Of a stretch of 64,000 nt of DNA, positions 25,807-38,394 are shown one piece after another. Positions within the stretch are counted from its first letter, which is position 1. Every line of letters begins with the position of its first letter. This DNA is from Tetrahymena elliotti 4EA (taxonomy: Eukaryota; Ciliophora; Oligohymenophorea; Hymenostomatida; Tetrahymenidae), in assembly GCA_000231825.2 (NCBI GenBank), contig JH720360.1, positions 1 to 64,000 of the forward strand, read 5' to 3'. The notes beneath the pieces were generated by a model. That model made no database searches. It was not told the DNA's origin and saw only the letters and a program-made list of their open reading frames with translations. The position numbers were made by a program, and so were the translations under genes.

Positions 25807-26937
25807 ATGTCAAGATAAATAGTTCTATTCTTATTAGCATTTTCTTTAATTTCCATAGCGATTGCTGCAAAGAATGATGTTAGCTGCAATTCCCATCCTG
25901 CCTTCCTTAAGGCTAAGAATATTCTTACATCAGTTCTCTCATCAGATAATAAAGGCAAATCCAAAAATGAGGCTTTGTAAAAGAAGTTCTAAAATGCTAA
26001 ACCTAAAAATTAGACAGCTGCTAATTTAGGTGTTTGCTCTTAGTTTGCTAATTAAAATACTTGTTGTGACAAAAATATTGTTAAACTCATTGATTAAGCT
26101 GCTGCTTTTAAAGTAAAGCCTATCCTAAAAGCAAAAAATGCTTTCCAAAAACTCATCAATGTTTATGTCGCTTAGGTCAACAAAAATTGCACAAATACTG
26201 TACTTCCTCCTGGCCCAATTACCAGTGATGCTATTTTTAGTAATACCACCCTTAAAGTCTTACAAGCTAACAAAACAGCTTTAGCTACTTGCAAGATTAA
26301 TTTTGCAAAGGCTATTTCTTCTTTCTCTAGAGGTGCTATGTGCTCTATGTGTGCTGGTGTTGATAAAATTAATGACTATTTCAACACTTAAGGATAATTA
26401 AAAATTTCTTAAGCCTCTGCTAACACTTTCTAGCAAGCAACTGATCAAGCTATAACTTGTTTCTCAAATTTCTTGACTGCTTCTAATATCGAAATTGTTG
26501 TTAAAGAATTGAATGCAGCCTATATTAAAAACAATGATAAATGTGGAGATAATGTTCTTGCAAATTTAAAAAAAATTTTTGCTGATCATAAAGTTTCAAA
26601 TAATGAGGGTAATAATAGTAAAATTTGTAAGGGAACAACTGTCTTTGGTGATAACTCTGCTTGTGAAAATATTTTATCAGGTGATGCAACTCTTGAGTAA
26701 AAGAATGCTAGATTCCTTGAATTTGAAACTGAAAGTCTAAATAGATTACTTTAAAAAGCTGAAGATTCTGTTATTGATCCTAACGGTGTTAATGTCTACA
26801 CAACAAGTACCACTGATAATTAAATTGATGAGAATGGTAATGGTATTAATCCTAACTTTGATTTAATCAACACAAATTCAGGAAATATATTAATTTTGAG
26901 TGTAATTTTAAGTTTATTATCATTACTTTTTGTTTGA
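25807..26937 (+). CDS. Secreted cysteine-rich surface protein, probably GPI-anchored
   Basis: Single exon, 376 aa, ATG at 25807 and TGA at 26935-26937. Residues 1-20 are a typical signal peptide (SRQIVLFLLAFSLISIAIAA region). The mature part has 12 cysteines, an even number, in spaced single and paired positions (NTCC, MCSMC, DKCG, KICKG, SACEN), which suggests disulphide-bonded extracellular folds. The protein ends in a short polar linker and a hydrophobic tail (LILSVILSLLSLLFV) with nothing after it, the layout of a GPI-attachment signal. Codon choice is notably richer in G+C than surroundings. This architecture is common among ciliate surface antigens and other GPI proteins; I cannot name the family from sequence alone. 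It is isolated from other genes and on the opposite strand from the HTH-family members around it. Confidence 0.85.
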
Positions 26938-27479
26938 AATTTATATACATTAATGTCAATTTGTATCACATAAAATTGTTTTTTTGATTTTTCTAAAAAT
27001 TTCTTTTAACCTAGTACATTTTTTATCTGAATAATTATCTTTAAAAGACAGATTTGTTTTTATAATTAAATTTTTTATCATATATACTTCTAATTTAACA
27101 CATAGAGTTTTCTCATTATTTATTTAGTCAAAAGATTGATAAAAAGTATCAAACTAAAATTATTTTTTACAAGAATCTAAATAAAAAGGCATTTAAGAAA
27201 TTTGTATTCATCTTTTCATTTTAAAGATTTCAACAGAAAAAATTTACTTTTTATTTATTTATCTATCCAAAATTTTGATCATAAATATAAAATTAAAATT
27301 ATTTTTACAGTCATCTAACTAAAAAGGTATTTATGAAAAGAATACGCTCAAATAAAAAATTTGATTACTTTTATTTACAATAATTAATCAATTAGAATCC
27401 TGAATCTAAGAAACATTTTAATCTTGCAAATATTTTTTAATTCTACTTATCTTTGTTTCATTATAATCTTGAAAAAAAA
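26938..27479. other. Intergenic, no gene seen
   Basis: A+T-rich spacer between the surface-protein gene and the decayed gene. Nothing recognisable. Confidence 0.5.
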
Positions 27480-28845
27480 TGATGAGACTGGAGATGATGA
27501 AAAAGATTAATCAATATTTTAGTGATAATAACTTATAAATATTTTCTCTTAATTAATTAGCAAATAATTTAAATAACTTCAAGCCAATAGGAGGAATGTA
27601 ATTTTAACTAAGATTAAACAAATTAATAGATTTACCCTAAAATTTAAATACACCCAAGCTTAGTTTTTTAATTTATTTAACTCTTTACTTATTATTGGAT
27701 TCTTAGATGTAATTTTATCTGAAGTAGAAATAGTCAATACAAACCTAAAAATTTATTATAACTAATTTACTTCTAAGCTCTTGTAGAAAGACATTATTAG
27801 ACCTAATTATTGTAAAACAAACAAAGAAGATACAATATTATTAATGAAAGAGATAGAAAAATCATAATTTAAGAATAAGACCAAAAAATATTTTTAAATT
27901 AACTTCATCAAAAGGTAAAACTTATTAATATTGTTATTAAGCTATGATAGTAGAATTTTGAGAAGAACAAATTCTAAATTAACAAAAAACAAAAGAGGGA
28001 TCTTTTCTTTCATAATTAATTAGTGAAGCATATAGTATATTTGATATATATGAATTGTAGAAGGATTGATTAAAAATAAAAATGATGCTTAAGCTTTAAT
28101 TACTTAAGAGTAGATTTCAGTGATCTTTTTTTGAAAAGTAGAGTACATACTGAAAGTAAATTAGAAGAAGAATTAGAATAGATAATTTAATTAAAAGAAA
28201 AATAAAAGCCACAAGTAATCAATAGCAGTAATTAAAAGAAAAAGAATCATTAAATTAAAAAATAATAGCATGCAACAATAATTTTAGCACATATGTGGAG
28301 AGTAAGTTTCATCTAATCAATCTTTAGCATTTCATTTAAATTGTATGAAAGAATGAAATGAACTAAAAAATCATTTAGAAAAACTTGAGTTGAATGATTA
28401 GGATTAAGAAATTCTTTTTAAAAATATGCTTAATAATTTTTAGAAAGCATCAAAACTTTAATGAAATCGACTAAGGATTTTTGATTGTCTGATATGTAAT
28501 GAAAAAAACAAAATAAAGCTAAGCATTTAAGAAATATCTAGAACAAAAAATAACTAAACAAAATAAAAGCAAGCTTAAAAAGTTTTTACAGATTTCATTC
28601 ATTAACATTTCTGAAAAAATCTTTCAACTTGCCTCAATCAGACATTTGAAAATAGATTTTCACCCATAAAAACTTTTGAAGAAAAATCTTTAAAAAACCA
28701 GGTGTATTAAATGAGTTTATTAAATACTAAATAAAACACATAATATTTCTATTTTGAAAAATTTGTGTTCTTGGTATTTTAAAATGAATTACTAAGTGCT
28801 AATTAAGTACATACATAATATTTCTTTGTTCAAAAATTTTTTTGA
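27480..28845 (+). pseudogene. Decayed gene with zinc-finger-like and coiled-coil remnants
   Basis: Coding-like segments on the plus strand continue for about 1.35 kb but jump between all three frames and contain in-frame TGA codons. From about 27,560 to the TGA at 28024 one frame gives Lys/Leu-rich sequence such as TNKEDTILLMKEIEKSQF. Another frame gives a coiled-coil-like ESKLEEELEQIIQLKEKQ near 28.16 kb. A third gives HICGEQVSSNQSLAFHLNC from 28288, a C-x2-...-H-x3-C pattern like a small zinc finger, then a TGA at 28354, NELKNHLEKLELNDQDQEI, TGA at 28462, and further readable sequence to TGAs at 28612 and 28843. Translation quality stays high after each stop. The simplest reading is a frameshifted pseudogene. 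Unrecognised introns could explain part of it. The parent family was not identified. Confidence 0.45.
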
Positions 28846-30021
28846 AATGATATTTTCTTCTAAACTTAATGGTTGTAAATACTTTTAAATATATTTGATA
28901 AATAATTAAGTAAAAAATGGTAAAAATAAAATAGAAAAGCATAAATTAATTTAAAAAAAGAAATGAATCATTTTATTTGATCAAATTATATTTCAATATT
29001 TTTATTCTTTTGCTTATCTTTTTTTAAGATTATCTCCTTTTAATCATTAATTATTTTTTATTTAGAGGTATTCAAGTATGAAATAATTAATGATAATTAT
29101 AATATTTTTGGGAAGAGTAGAAATTTTATTTTTGTCCTTTATTTTGCTAATAATTTTCTATTGATATAAATTTATTTTTTAAGATAATTATAAAAAGTTT
29201 TATCCTATTATGAAAGTGAGAGATATTGTATAAAATTTTCTATTTTCATCTCTTAATTTTAGCTAAAAGTATTAAATTGACTTAATTTGTTTTGCATTAA
29301 ATATAATACCTTCTTATTTTGCTGATATTCTACATTTTAGAAATCAATTTAGTAGATGATAAAATGATAAGACCAATAAATATAAAGTTAAAAATGGTAT
29401 ATTGAATTATTTATTTGCTTAGTACTTTTAAAATATTTCAAAATGCATTTTCCAATAAAGTCATCACACTTTTGAAAAGGTAGGCGATCAGAATTTTTTA
29501 ATTATGGAAAATATCAAATTTTTGATAAAAAATTTCATCAAATTTTTAATCAAAATTAATTAGACAATTATTTAACAAAACAAATAGTAAATTCGAAATC
29601 TAAAAAATTTGAAGATAAAGATAACTTACCTGAAAATGCATGGTAAGTATGTAAACAAAATATAATAAATCTTTATCTAATTTTATTAGATAAAAATAAT
29701 AGATAAGAATAGATTAGTTAATCAGAAATTAAAAAGAGGGAGGAATTAGTTTTTTTTGAATTTGAATAAATTAAGACAAAACAGGAAATCAAATTGAATA
29801 AATATACTGACAAAATATTACTTTCATTTCAAAAGTTTGTTTTTAGATTTTACAAGTAATAAATGGATGAATGAATGTATCAATGTATGCGTATGAGTGT
29901 ATGTATTAATAAGTGAGTAGATTTTATATTAGTAAATTAAGTATAAAAATATCTAAGTATTAAATTATTATTTTTATTTAGTTGATTGAAAGTTACTATT
30001 TTTTATTTATGGTTTCATACT
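28846..30021. other. Intergenic, no gene seen
   Basis: A+T-rich spacer between the decayed gene and the 3' end of paralogue C. Only chance frames were found. Confidence 0.5.
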
Positions 30022-31347
30022 TCAAAGGTGAATAGTAGGTAAATTGTATATTTGATATTATTATTGCTATTGATAATGTTACTAATACTTTTATTGTTTT
30101 TGATGTTATTATTGTTATTATGATTATTATTGTTATTAATGAGCATGATAAATATACTATTAATTTTAATAGCAATAATCATTCTAAATTTAAAGCTATT
30201 ATTATTGATATTTGTTATTATTTTCTAAACTACTTTTTATACTTGTTATTTTAAAAGGCTTTTATATGCAAGATACGCTTGCTTTATTAGGAGTTTAGTT
30301 TATTATTCTATAGTTAAAATTTCCATTTATTGGTATTTTTTTATTATTGTTTTATTGTATGAAGAGCTGCTTGTGTGAGTTGTTAAATTTACGGATTTTT
30401 CCAAACTTTTATTCTAGATTGGAGTCAAAGTCGAAACCAAAGAACTCTGCTGTGCGCAACTCTAAAAAGTAGTAATCCAAAACTTTTTTAGAGAGGCCGA
30501 TTTCCTCTGCAATTTCTTACAAGTCACGGAAAACGCGTTCTTCTTTATATTTTTCATATAAGTCTCGCCACTAAGATACGATTTTAATGGCTGAAGCAAT
30601 GCTCCTTTCTTTGCTTCTTGTTAAATTATGGTTGAGGATAGAGTTCTACTATTGATTTGTTGAAGAAAGCTGATCGTTTTTATTCTAATTTGAAAAATTG
30701 ATCTATTAAGAAACACCTAGCTTATCTTCAGGAAATTAAATAGATAAATTCTAAGTAATTTGAGAAGTGTTTGAAATTTTTCTTTTTTAAAAGTGTAAAT
30801 CTTAATCAGCTTCAAAGTCAGCAAGGAAATCTTCTTAGAAATATTTATTTTGGTTTAATGATTCTGTTTTAATCTTTTTAAAATTGCAATAGGTAGAGGA
30901 TCCGCTTAGGCTTTCATCATCTGCAATTTAAGACTCTTTGAAGGTCTTAGCAGTGGTGCTCTTTTTGGAGTCTTATTTATGTTTCTTTTGTTCTTATTGA
31001 ATTGATGACTAAGGGTATAGCTTTTATATCTCTTCTGGAGATAGTCTTTGGTAAATAAATTCTATAGATGAGTTTTCATGGCCTGAAATTTAGTTTAATT
31101 AGAGTATAACTTCTTGTTAAGCAAATGAGTGAGGATAACATCCAATGTTTAAATCTCCAGAAAGAGTCTTAACAAATAGAATGCAATTGTTTAAGAAGGT
31201 GGAAAGGATAGCATTAATACAAACAGTTTTAGTAATATTAATCATTTACTTATTATGGTCCAAGAATTGAAGATTCTAATCCATAAATACGAATTTTTGT
31301 TGGTTAGTGATATCCTTGCAAACTGTAGAAAATGATGTGAATGACAT
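30022..31347 (-). CDS. HTH-like ciliate family protein, paralogue C (441 aa)
   Basis: Single exon from ATG at 31347 to TGA at 30022, the shortest of the four paralogues. The N-terminal domain (about residues 5-88) starts almost at the initiator: TVCKDITNQQKFVF replaces the CEDR...KKC..F pattern of A and B, and ILSTFLNNCILFV matches the later part of the domain. A basic FQKRKIS motif precedes the conserved block at residues 247-315, where DLQEIAEEIGLSKKVLDYYF is the helix-turn-helix-like core and LRTAEFFGFDFDSNL is identical to paralogue B. A degenerate form of the post-block motif follows (KIPINGNFNYRI). The C terminus is a run of Gln interspersed with His and Tyr, encoded by TAA/TAG/CAA repeats at about 30,050-30,150. 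A DNA-binding regulatory role is inferred. Confidence 0.85.
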
Positions 31348-34300
31348 TTGATTAGTAATCTTATTTAGAAAAATGTATGCTTTCTAGATTTTGTTTTATT
31401 ATTTGTTTAAATTTTTAATTGATTCTATTAATTTTTTTACTTTTGATGATTGATCATCCAATTTTTCTACCTTATCAGCTACCTGATGTGAATACAATCT
31501 AAAAAGAAATTTAGAGCTAAAAATTAAGAAAAAATCAATAAATAATATTTAAGAGAAAGCACAATTATAAACTTTCACAAAAATATAATTTAATTTCTGC
31601 CTTAAAATTTATCATTCAACATTTATTGCGTTTGTTGAAATTTCTGATTCCAAAATAAATAATCACCAAAAAGAAATGTAAGTACACTACGACTCTAAAA
31701 TTAAAAGATAAATTAAAATATTTAAATTTGGATAAATCTACTTGATCAAAATTTTAGTTATTTTGATTAAATTACCAAGTCAATTTTTTAGCTATTTTAG
31801 AGAATACATACACTATATTTTTAAACATGCATTCATTTAGATCCACTATCAAATTGAATTTTATTAATTCTTTTATAATCCTTAATTAAGTTTTTCATAC
31901 GTATTATCTAAATTTTAAGCCATTAATGTGATAATTAATTTACGCTTAAGCATTTAAGTAGTAAACAATTTACAAATTTATTACTTTAATGCTAAATGGA
32001 TTTATTTAATTAGTATGTCAAAAATACTTTATAAAAATCTTTTCTAAATCATAAGCTAATCAAAAATATAGAAGTATGCAAATTTAAAATTTACTTCCTA
32101 TTAATACCTTCATAAAGATGGATGGATAGTTTGATTCCAAATAGACTAGTAAAACTTGTTATAAAATCTTAAGAATTAGAAATTTTCCAATATATATTTA
32201 TTATCTTCAATTTTCATAATAAAAATAACTTAAGCAATCACTAAAAAACTCAGTTATCAAAAATACAATTAATTTTTTTAATCCAAAAATTAATTTTAAT
32301 TTTGTATGATTATTGAAATAAATGAAATAGAAATTAGATATCTTAACACCTAAAATTAAGATTTGGTTTTTCCATTTTAAATTTTACTACATCTGAAAAA
32401 ACTAATACTATATATAAATAAGACATTTAGTTGCTTATCTATTCTAACTCAATATCAAAATAAAATTTATAGTCTTTTTCTATTTAATATTTATGAGGAT
32501 ATACATTTTTTATTCACAAATAATGCAATTTTTTAAGTAAGGGCCACTGCATATCTTATTCATTTAAGAATTAAAAATAATAACCAGTCAAAAGAAAATA
32601 ATTATTTTATCAGTAAATTGGCAAAAACTAATTTAATTTAATAATATTTTAAGAGTTTGCTCAGGTCTAAAAAAAAATGGCTATACTAACTAATTAATCG
32701 CAAATCTATTTATTATATTTCAGTGATTTAAATTATTTTTAACTTTTAAAACCATATTCAACTAAACTTCTAATTTTTCGAATTTGAAAAGGATAAATTT
32801 TAAAGCAAATAGATTTATTTTTTCAAACATTCCTGAATCCAAGATAAATAGAAGTAAGGAAGTAAGTAATAATTCTAATATTGACTCATTTCTTTAAGTT
32901 ATTTTAATTTCTTTGGATTATCTTGCAAATCAGAATTAATGTTTAAAATAGATAAAAATAATAAAATAAATTTCTCTTTCATAAAATATGGCTATTAAAT
33001 TATCATCAAAGTAAATATTTAAAGTAATCTTTAATTTATGCATAATAGAAAGAAAAAAAAATAAATTAAAAAAACCTGTATTGTTTTGAGAAGCTAAACT
33101 ATATAAGTATTTTTACTGCTTTTAACTTTTGCTTTATAAAAAAATGATTTTTGTGTGCAAGAAATAGAAAACAGTTTATCATGAATGAACGAATCCTAAA
33201 AATATAATTTTTGAATAACAAATTTAGAAGAATAGATAACATCTTAAATTAAACTATTTTAAAAAAATGTTTTTTGAGTAAGTTAAGTAAGGATAAAAGC
33301 TTTGAATTAAACATATTTATTAAATTTAATATTCAAAACATTAAATTTAAATATGAAATAAATAAATTTTCTTTTTTATATGAGGATTTTAAAATTAAAA
33401 AATTATTTTATAAAACACATTGATAACTAGTTCATCAATAATTAAGTTAAACATAATTTTTAATAGTTATAAAATTAAAATTTCATGTAACTTTTAGTTA
33501 GATTATTAACATAAACTAACTTATTTAAATAATAATTAATTGATAATTAGAATATTTAATTCATACTCAAATAATAGATTATTAAAAAAAACTTGAATTC
33601 TTTAATAGAAGTAGGTAAAATAAAATATGTAGCATTAACTATTGTTATAATAATAAAATGTTTAAAAAATAATTTTCATGGTATTCATGTAATTAAGTGA
33701 CTCAAAAATTTAGTAAAACATAAAAATTCTTTAGAGTTCATACACAAAATGTATACTATTTATATTTTATTATTCATGTATTAAAGTAACTAAGAAAATA
33801 CTTAAATATTTGATAAAATGGAAAATACAAACCAGAGGAAAATTTAAATATGATTTTATAAAGGAGTTTACTTGCGAGTTAATTGAGTAAATAAATGTAA
33901 TTTTTTCAAATAATATCTCTTTAAATTTATTTAAATAATATTTAGGTGTAATCAAGCTTTTAGATATTCATTTTTTAAAGAATATCTTTATTGAATAATT
34001 TTTTATTTAATTTTAGTTAAAATTTATCATATTTTATCAATAATGAAGCAGTTAAATTAATTTTTTACCCTATTTTACTCATAATATTTGAATTATAAAA
34101 AAAATTAGAGTTTTTATTGTGTTTAATTTAATTATAATTATTTATATTTTTAGTTATTCTTTTAATATCTGAATAATAAATTTTATTGTATCTTTATTTT
34201 ATAATTTTAGTATAATTAAATTTTAATTGAAGTAAAAAATATCTACTATTACAATCAATTGAAACAATAAATATTTTTTAGCTGATGAAAATAAAATGCT

Positions 34301-35477
34301 TTTAAAATATTACTATTTTTAATTCAAAAGATAAATTCTAAAATAAATAATTTAATTTTATGAATATTATGTAACTCAAATTATTTTATTTAATTCAAGT
34401 ACTGATTAAATATGAAATAGATTATTGTTTTGATTTCTAAAAGCATTCGGTGAATTTCAAATATGTGAGATTTGTAAAACAAATAAAGTTAGTTAATTTT
34501 GATAATTACTAGCTCTTATTACAAATTGAATTCTAACTATAGATTTTTGATTTATCACTTGCCTGGCTCAAAATTATGAGAAATTTATTTAATCTTTTAA
34601 TTAAAATCAAATATCTTTCAAAGGGTATTTGTTTTTGAAATCTAAAACTAACAACGAATATTAGCCAAAATTTTGAGGATGGCCAAATTTATTTTCTCAA
34701 ATTAAAATATGTAAGATTTCATAATTAAACACACTTATTTTTAGAAAGAACCAAGACAAAATTAGCAATACTAAAATAGTTGAGTAAATTGATAGAAGGA
34801 GCTTTTATACTTTATATTACATTGCAAATGTAAGAAGCACTCTTTTGATTTACATTAGATCAGGAATTTTACATTTCAAATAAAATTAAAAAAAATTGAT
34901 TACAGTGCAAATAAATCTATTAAAAATACTGAATAATGCTTTTTTCATATATGTTCAATGTAAAACAGTCTAATAAGACAAGTGACTACTAAATTTCCTG
35001 CTTATTTTATCCGATTATTTTTAGTAATACCTGCTAAGTGTACTGTTTATTTTTTCAGAAACTTTACAATTAAGTAATAATTTATTTGAAAGAATAATGT
35101 CATTTTAAGTTATCATCAAAAGGCCTGAGTAAATTAAAATGTGATTAAACATACCTAATATTGATGCGCTAAAATTATTCAATTTTGCAACTTTCCAATC
35201 AAATAGAAATTAAATGAAATCATTAAGAAAAATTCTTTTTGTTTATGATTTTTCTTTGAGTTTTTAAAGGAAAATCAATTAACAGAATTAATTGTGTCTC
35301 ATTTTTTCTGTAAATATTGAATTTAGATAGTTAGGTAATTGTAAAGATCGGAGTTGTAAAGGTATGGCGGGTGGGGTTTTACTTACCCCCCTACATGAAT
35401 TTATTGGTATCTGATATGGTAAATAAATCAATAGATAAGGGTATAGGAATATAAAATTAAATTGAAAAACAAATAGA
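31348..35477. other. 4.1 kb A+T-rich intergenic region
   Basis: No gene is supported. A short G+C-rich spot at 35366-35392 has GGGG and CCCC tracts that could pair around a 9-base loop. Frames here are short or Lys/Asn/Ile/Phe-biased. Confidence 0.5.
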
Positions 35478-35951
35478 ATGAATGAAAGTCTTTTATTAGC
35501 TAAATTAATTAAACCCCCATAAATTAAGAAATTAATAGCAAAATTTTATGAAAGGGTATGTTACTCTTATTCTCCTGGAAATTAATGTTACTTTTGTAGG
35601 TAAACCAATAAAAATTATGATGAATCTGATTCTAAATGTAAGATGAGAGGATGCCAAGAAATTTTCTTTGCGTTATCACCAAAAAATAAGCAGAAAAGCT
35701 TGAGTATATTTGAGGAAACAAGAAAAAATATTTACTTTCTCAGTTTAACTTTACTCTTCATATGTATTTATTAGATATGTTTTATAGACAGAAAATTGTT
35801 ACTTAGGTTTATGAAAATAAAAAGAAAAAAAATAAAAAATGTAAAGAGCCCATTATTTAATTAAGTGGCTGATTCCTCAGGAAATTTACTATAAATCGAT
35901 GTATTAATATAAATATTAAGTAGATTTGATGTCTATTTCAAGAGAATATGA
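35478..35951 (+). CDS. Short ORF with zf-4CXXC_R1-like zinc-finger half
   Basis: Plus-strand frame from ATG 35478 to TGA 35949-35951 (157 aa). The N-terminal third reads well: a basic helix-like start, then RVCYSYSPGNQCYFCRQTN and, 10 residues on, CKMRGC. This matches the start of the zf-4CXXC_R1 (CDCA7-type) domain, whose hallmark is R-x-Y-D-...-G-x-x-C-H-Q-C-R-Q followed by C-x4-C. The second half of the domain, with the F-C-x-x-C and CP-x-C pairs, is absent in this frame. A +1 frame just after the CKMRGC motif gives NFLCVITKKQAEKLEY, so a frameshift or an unseen intron is possible. Downstream residues are less convincing. Relatives bind DNA or chromatin. I suspect a gene fragment or pseudogene, but an intact short gene cannot be excluded. 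Confidence 0.5.
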
Positions 35952-36453
35952 GTGAATCTGAAGAGGAAAAAATATGATATAAATAGGAAAGATAAGATTT
36001 TTTATAATATAATATTAAAATATACAAAATGTATAGTAGATTTGTTATAAATATTTATTAAATTAGTTAAACTTTATTATCAATTTTTATTTTTTATCTT
36101 TGACAAGCTTCTCTTTCTTTGTTTGCTTCTATTCATACTTCCTTATTATTTTTTTTTTTCTCTCTTGCATTTTGCAACCTAAAATTCATCATTATTCATT
36201 CATTTTAGCATTAAAAACTTTCTTAATATCTTAATTGGTCAGGATGTAAGACCTTATCATCACTTTCAAATTTATCAAATACTAGTCTTTAATTCTAAGT
36301 TAATTGTCCAAATAGTTGATTACAAAATCAAATTCTGAGCTGAGAGATTATTTCATTTACTTATTTTTTTTATATCTGTCAAATTATGATTGCAATATTT
36401 ATTTGCTGTATTTACATGTTTTGCTTATTCAAAAAATTTATTTTACACTTATT
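35952..36453. other. Intergenic, no gene seen
   Basis: Short A+T-rich spacer between convergent ends of the CXXC-like ORF and paralogue D. Confidence 0.5.
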
Positions 36454-38394
36454 TCAAATAAAAGAGTGTAAGATTTATTGGCATGAGTGGATTCTGCCAT
36501 TTTGGTTGTTATTGCTATTGAAATTATTTTAATTTCCACTATTGTTGCTATTATTGTAATTTATTTGCATTAGAGAGTCTTAGAATGCTCCTTATGAGGA
36601 ACTTTAATGATTGAATCCTGGTTATTAGTATGAATCCATATTTTGATCTTGTAATTAGAAAGAAATCCTTTATTGACCCATTGGATATTCATTTTGATTA
36701 TTATTGAAGAAGTTTTAGTAAATTTCATTGTTTGGAATGTATTGTTGCTATTGAGAGCTCAACTATGAAGTTTGAATTTGAGTATAGGAGTGATCATTAT
36801 AATAATTTGTAGAATTGGTATAAGTATTGTTTTGATTTATGTGGTGAATATTTTATTAGTTTGAAGCATTTTAAATTATATTGTGGCTATTAGGGTAGGT
36901 GTTTTAGGTTGCAAAATTGCTTTAATTTAATTATGTTTCTTTGTATTGTTGTTATGGTTATTGCTGATTGGGGGATGGTAAAGAAGGTAAAATTATTTAT
37001 TAATCATAAAAGCATTTTTAATTTAATTGAGTACTGCTATTTAAATTTTTATTAATGCCAAAATTAGAGTTAAAGTTTTATGTTTAAATATTTGTTTATT
37101 AGTTGTTGGTGTTGCTATTGTTGCTAAAGTTGAAATTGTCTTAATTAGCTGCTGGATTGACAGTTTATAATTGTTATGAGTATTGATTTGACTATAATTT
37201 TTCCATTTGACCTTAATTATTTGTTTGTTAACATGATTAATCAGCATACTTTTATGGGATTCTGTATTTGAGTGTTGAGTTGCGAGGAATTTTGTGGGTG
37301 CTAAATTAGTTTTAGAAATTTTTCTTGCTTTCTTAAATATAATCTCTCAAAATTCCCATCTTTTTATCAAGATTGCTGTCAAAGTCAAAGCAGAAGTACT
37401 CAGCTGTACGAAGTTCAAGGTAGTAATAATCAAGAGTTTTTTTTGAGATTCCAATCTCATCAGCTACTGATTAGTAGTCTTTCGTGATGTTGTTTGTTTT
37501 GTAAAAATCTTAGAGATCACGCCACTTGCAAACCATTTCAAGCGCTTCCTTAATAGTACGTTCTTAGCTCTTTTTTTGACTTGCTTTATCTTCTTCTTTA
37601 CGATTGCTCTTGTTTGATGAATAGTCTTTTTACTCAGAGCTTGCATCTTCAAATTCAGTCTTAAAGCCTACACTGCTGTTTTAAGCTTGAGGAATATTTT
37701 AAGGATTTGATGAGTTTAATTTCTTTTTCTTGTAAGAACTTTCAAACTCTTAATGAGAGTTTGTTGCTTAATGGTTAGCTTGATTTGAGTTTTAGCTCAA
37801 GCAAGAGTCTTTACGAGTAATGGATTGGTTATTATCAATATGGACAAAAGTAATTTGACTTGAGTTGCTGTCAAGATCTTCGAGGTTTCTTTTTCTGTTA
37901 AATTTGGGGGTATTTTCGTAACATTAATTTGAAATCTTGAGAGCAACTTTATCTTTGCTGATGTCCTTTTTACGGTAAAAGCTTAAATGAACTTAATTTG
38001 ATTAACGGTTTGCTTCACTAATATCAAGGAGAAGCTAATATTCTGGGTCTTCAATAGATTGTAAATTGTAAATTCCAATGTAGGTTTGAGTGTCTTTTTC
38101 ATCAAATTTAAATAGAACCGAGTCAGTAAGAACTATCTTTAAAGCATCGCTTAATTCAAAAGTTTTTTTCAAATTGACTACAGATTACTCGTTTTATAAG
38201 ACTACTTTTTATTTTGGGAAGCAGAATTTGCGGTTCTTACTTTGTTCTTCACAAACTATATCCATGATGGCAATAGTTTGGTCTTATTTACTTTCATAAA
38301 CAATTCCTGTAGCTACATTGTTAGAGTTAAGTGAAATAGAAGAAAGAGAGCAGGTAGTTGAGTTTTGAACAGAGGAAATAGAAGGAGAAATCAT
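36454..38394 (-). CDS. HTH-like ciliate family protein, paralogue D (646 aa)
   Basis: Single exon from ATG at 38394 to TGA at 36454. The N-terminal domain (about residues 42-140) has MDIVCEEQSKNRKFCFPKQK, clearly related to paralogue A and B starts, and a IGIYNLQSIED segment matching MIGFYPSEE of B. A basic PKFNRKRNLEDL motif and YKKKKLN follow. Residues 278-346 are the shared block: ERTIKEALEMVCKWRDL, then QSVADEIGISKKTLDYYYL as helix-turn-helix-like core, then LRTAEYFCFDFDSNL. KIPRNSTLKYRIP follows the block. The last about 280 residues are Asn/Gln-rich with scattered Tyr, a prion-like composition. Same strand as A-C and no intron, so local duplication is the likely origin. Function is inferred to be nuclear and regulatory. 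Confidence 0.85.

Noticed and set aside
33770..33955. Small minus-strand ORF
   Set aside because: A+T-driven composition and no similarity or context to support it.
35366..35392. GGGGTTTT beside CCCC, looking like a hypotrich telomere unit
   Set aside because: It is a single copy, not an array, and Tetrahymena uses GGGGTT. A small hairpin is the more likely reading.
37464..37652. Basic 62-residue ORF inside paralogue D
   Set aside because: It overlaps the conserved block of paralogue D in another frame, so it is a shadow.
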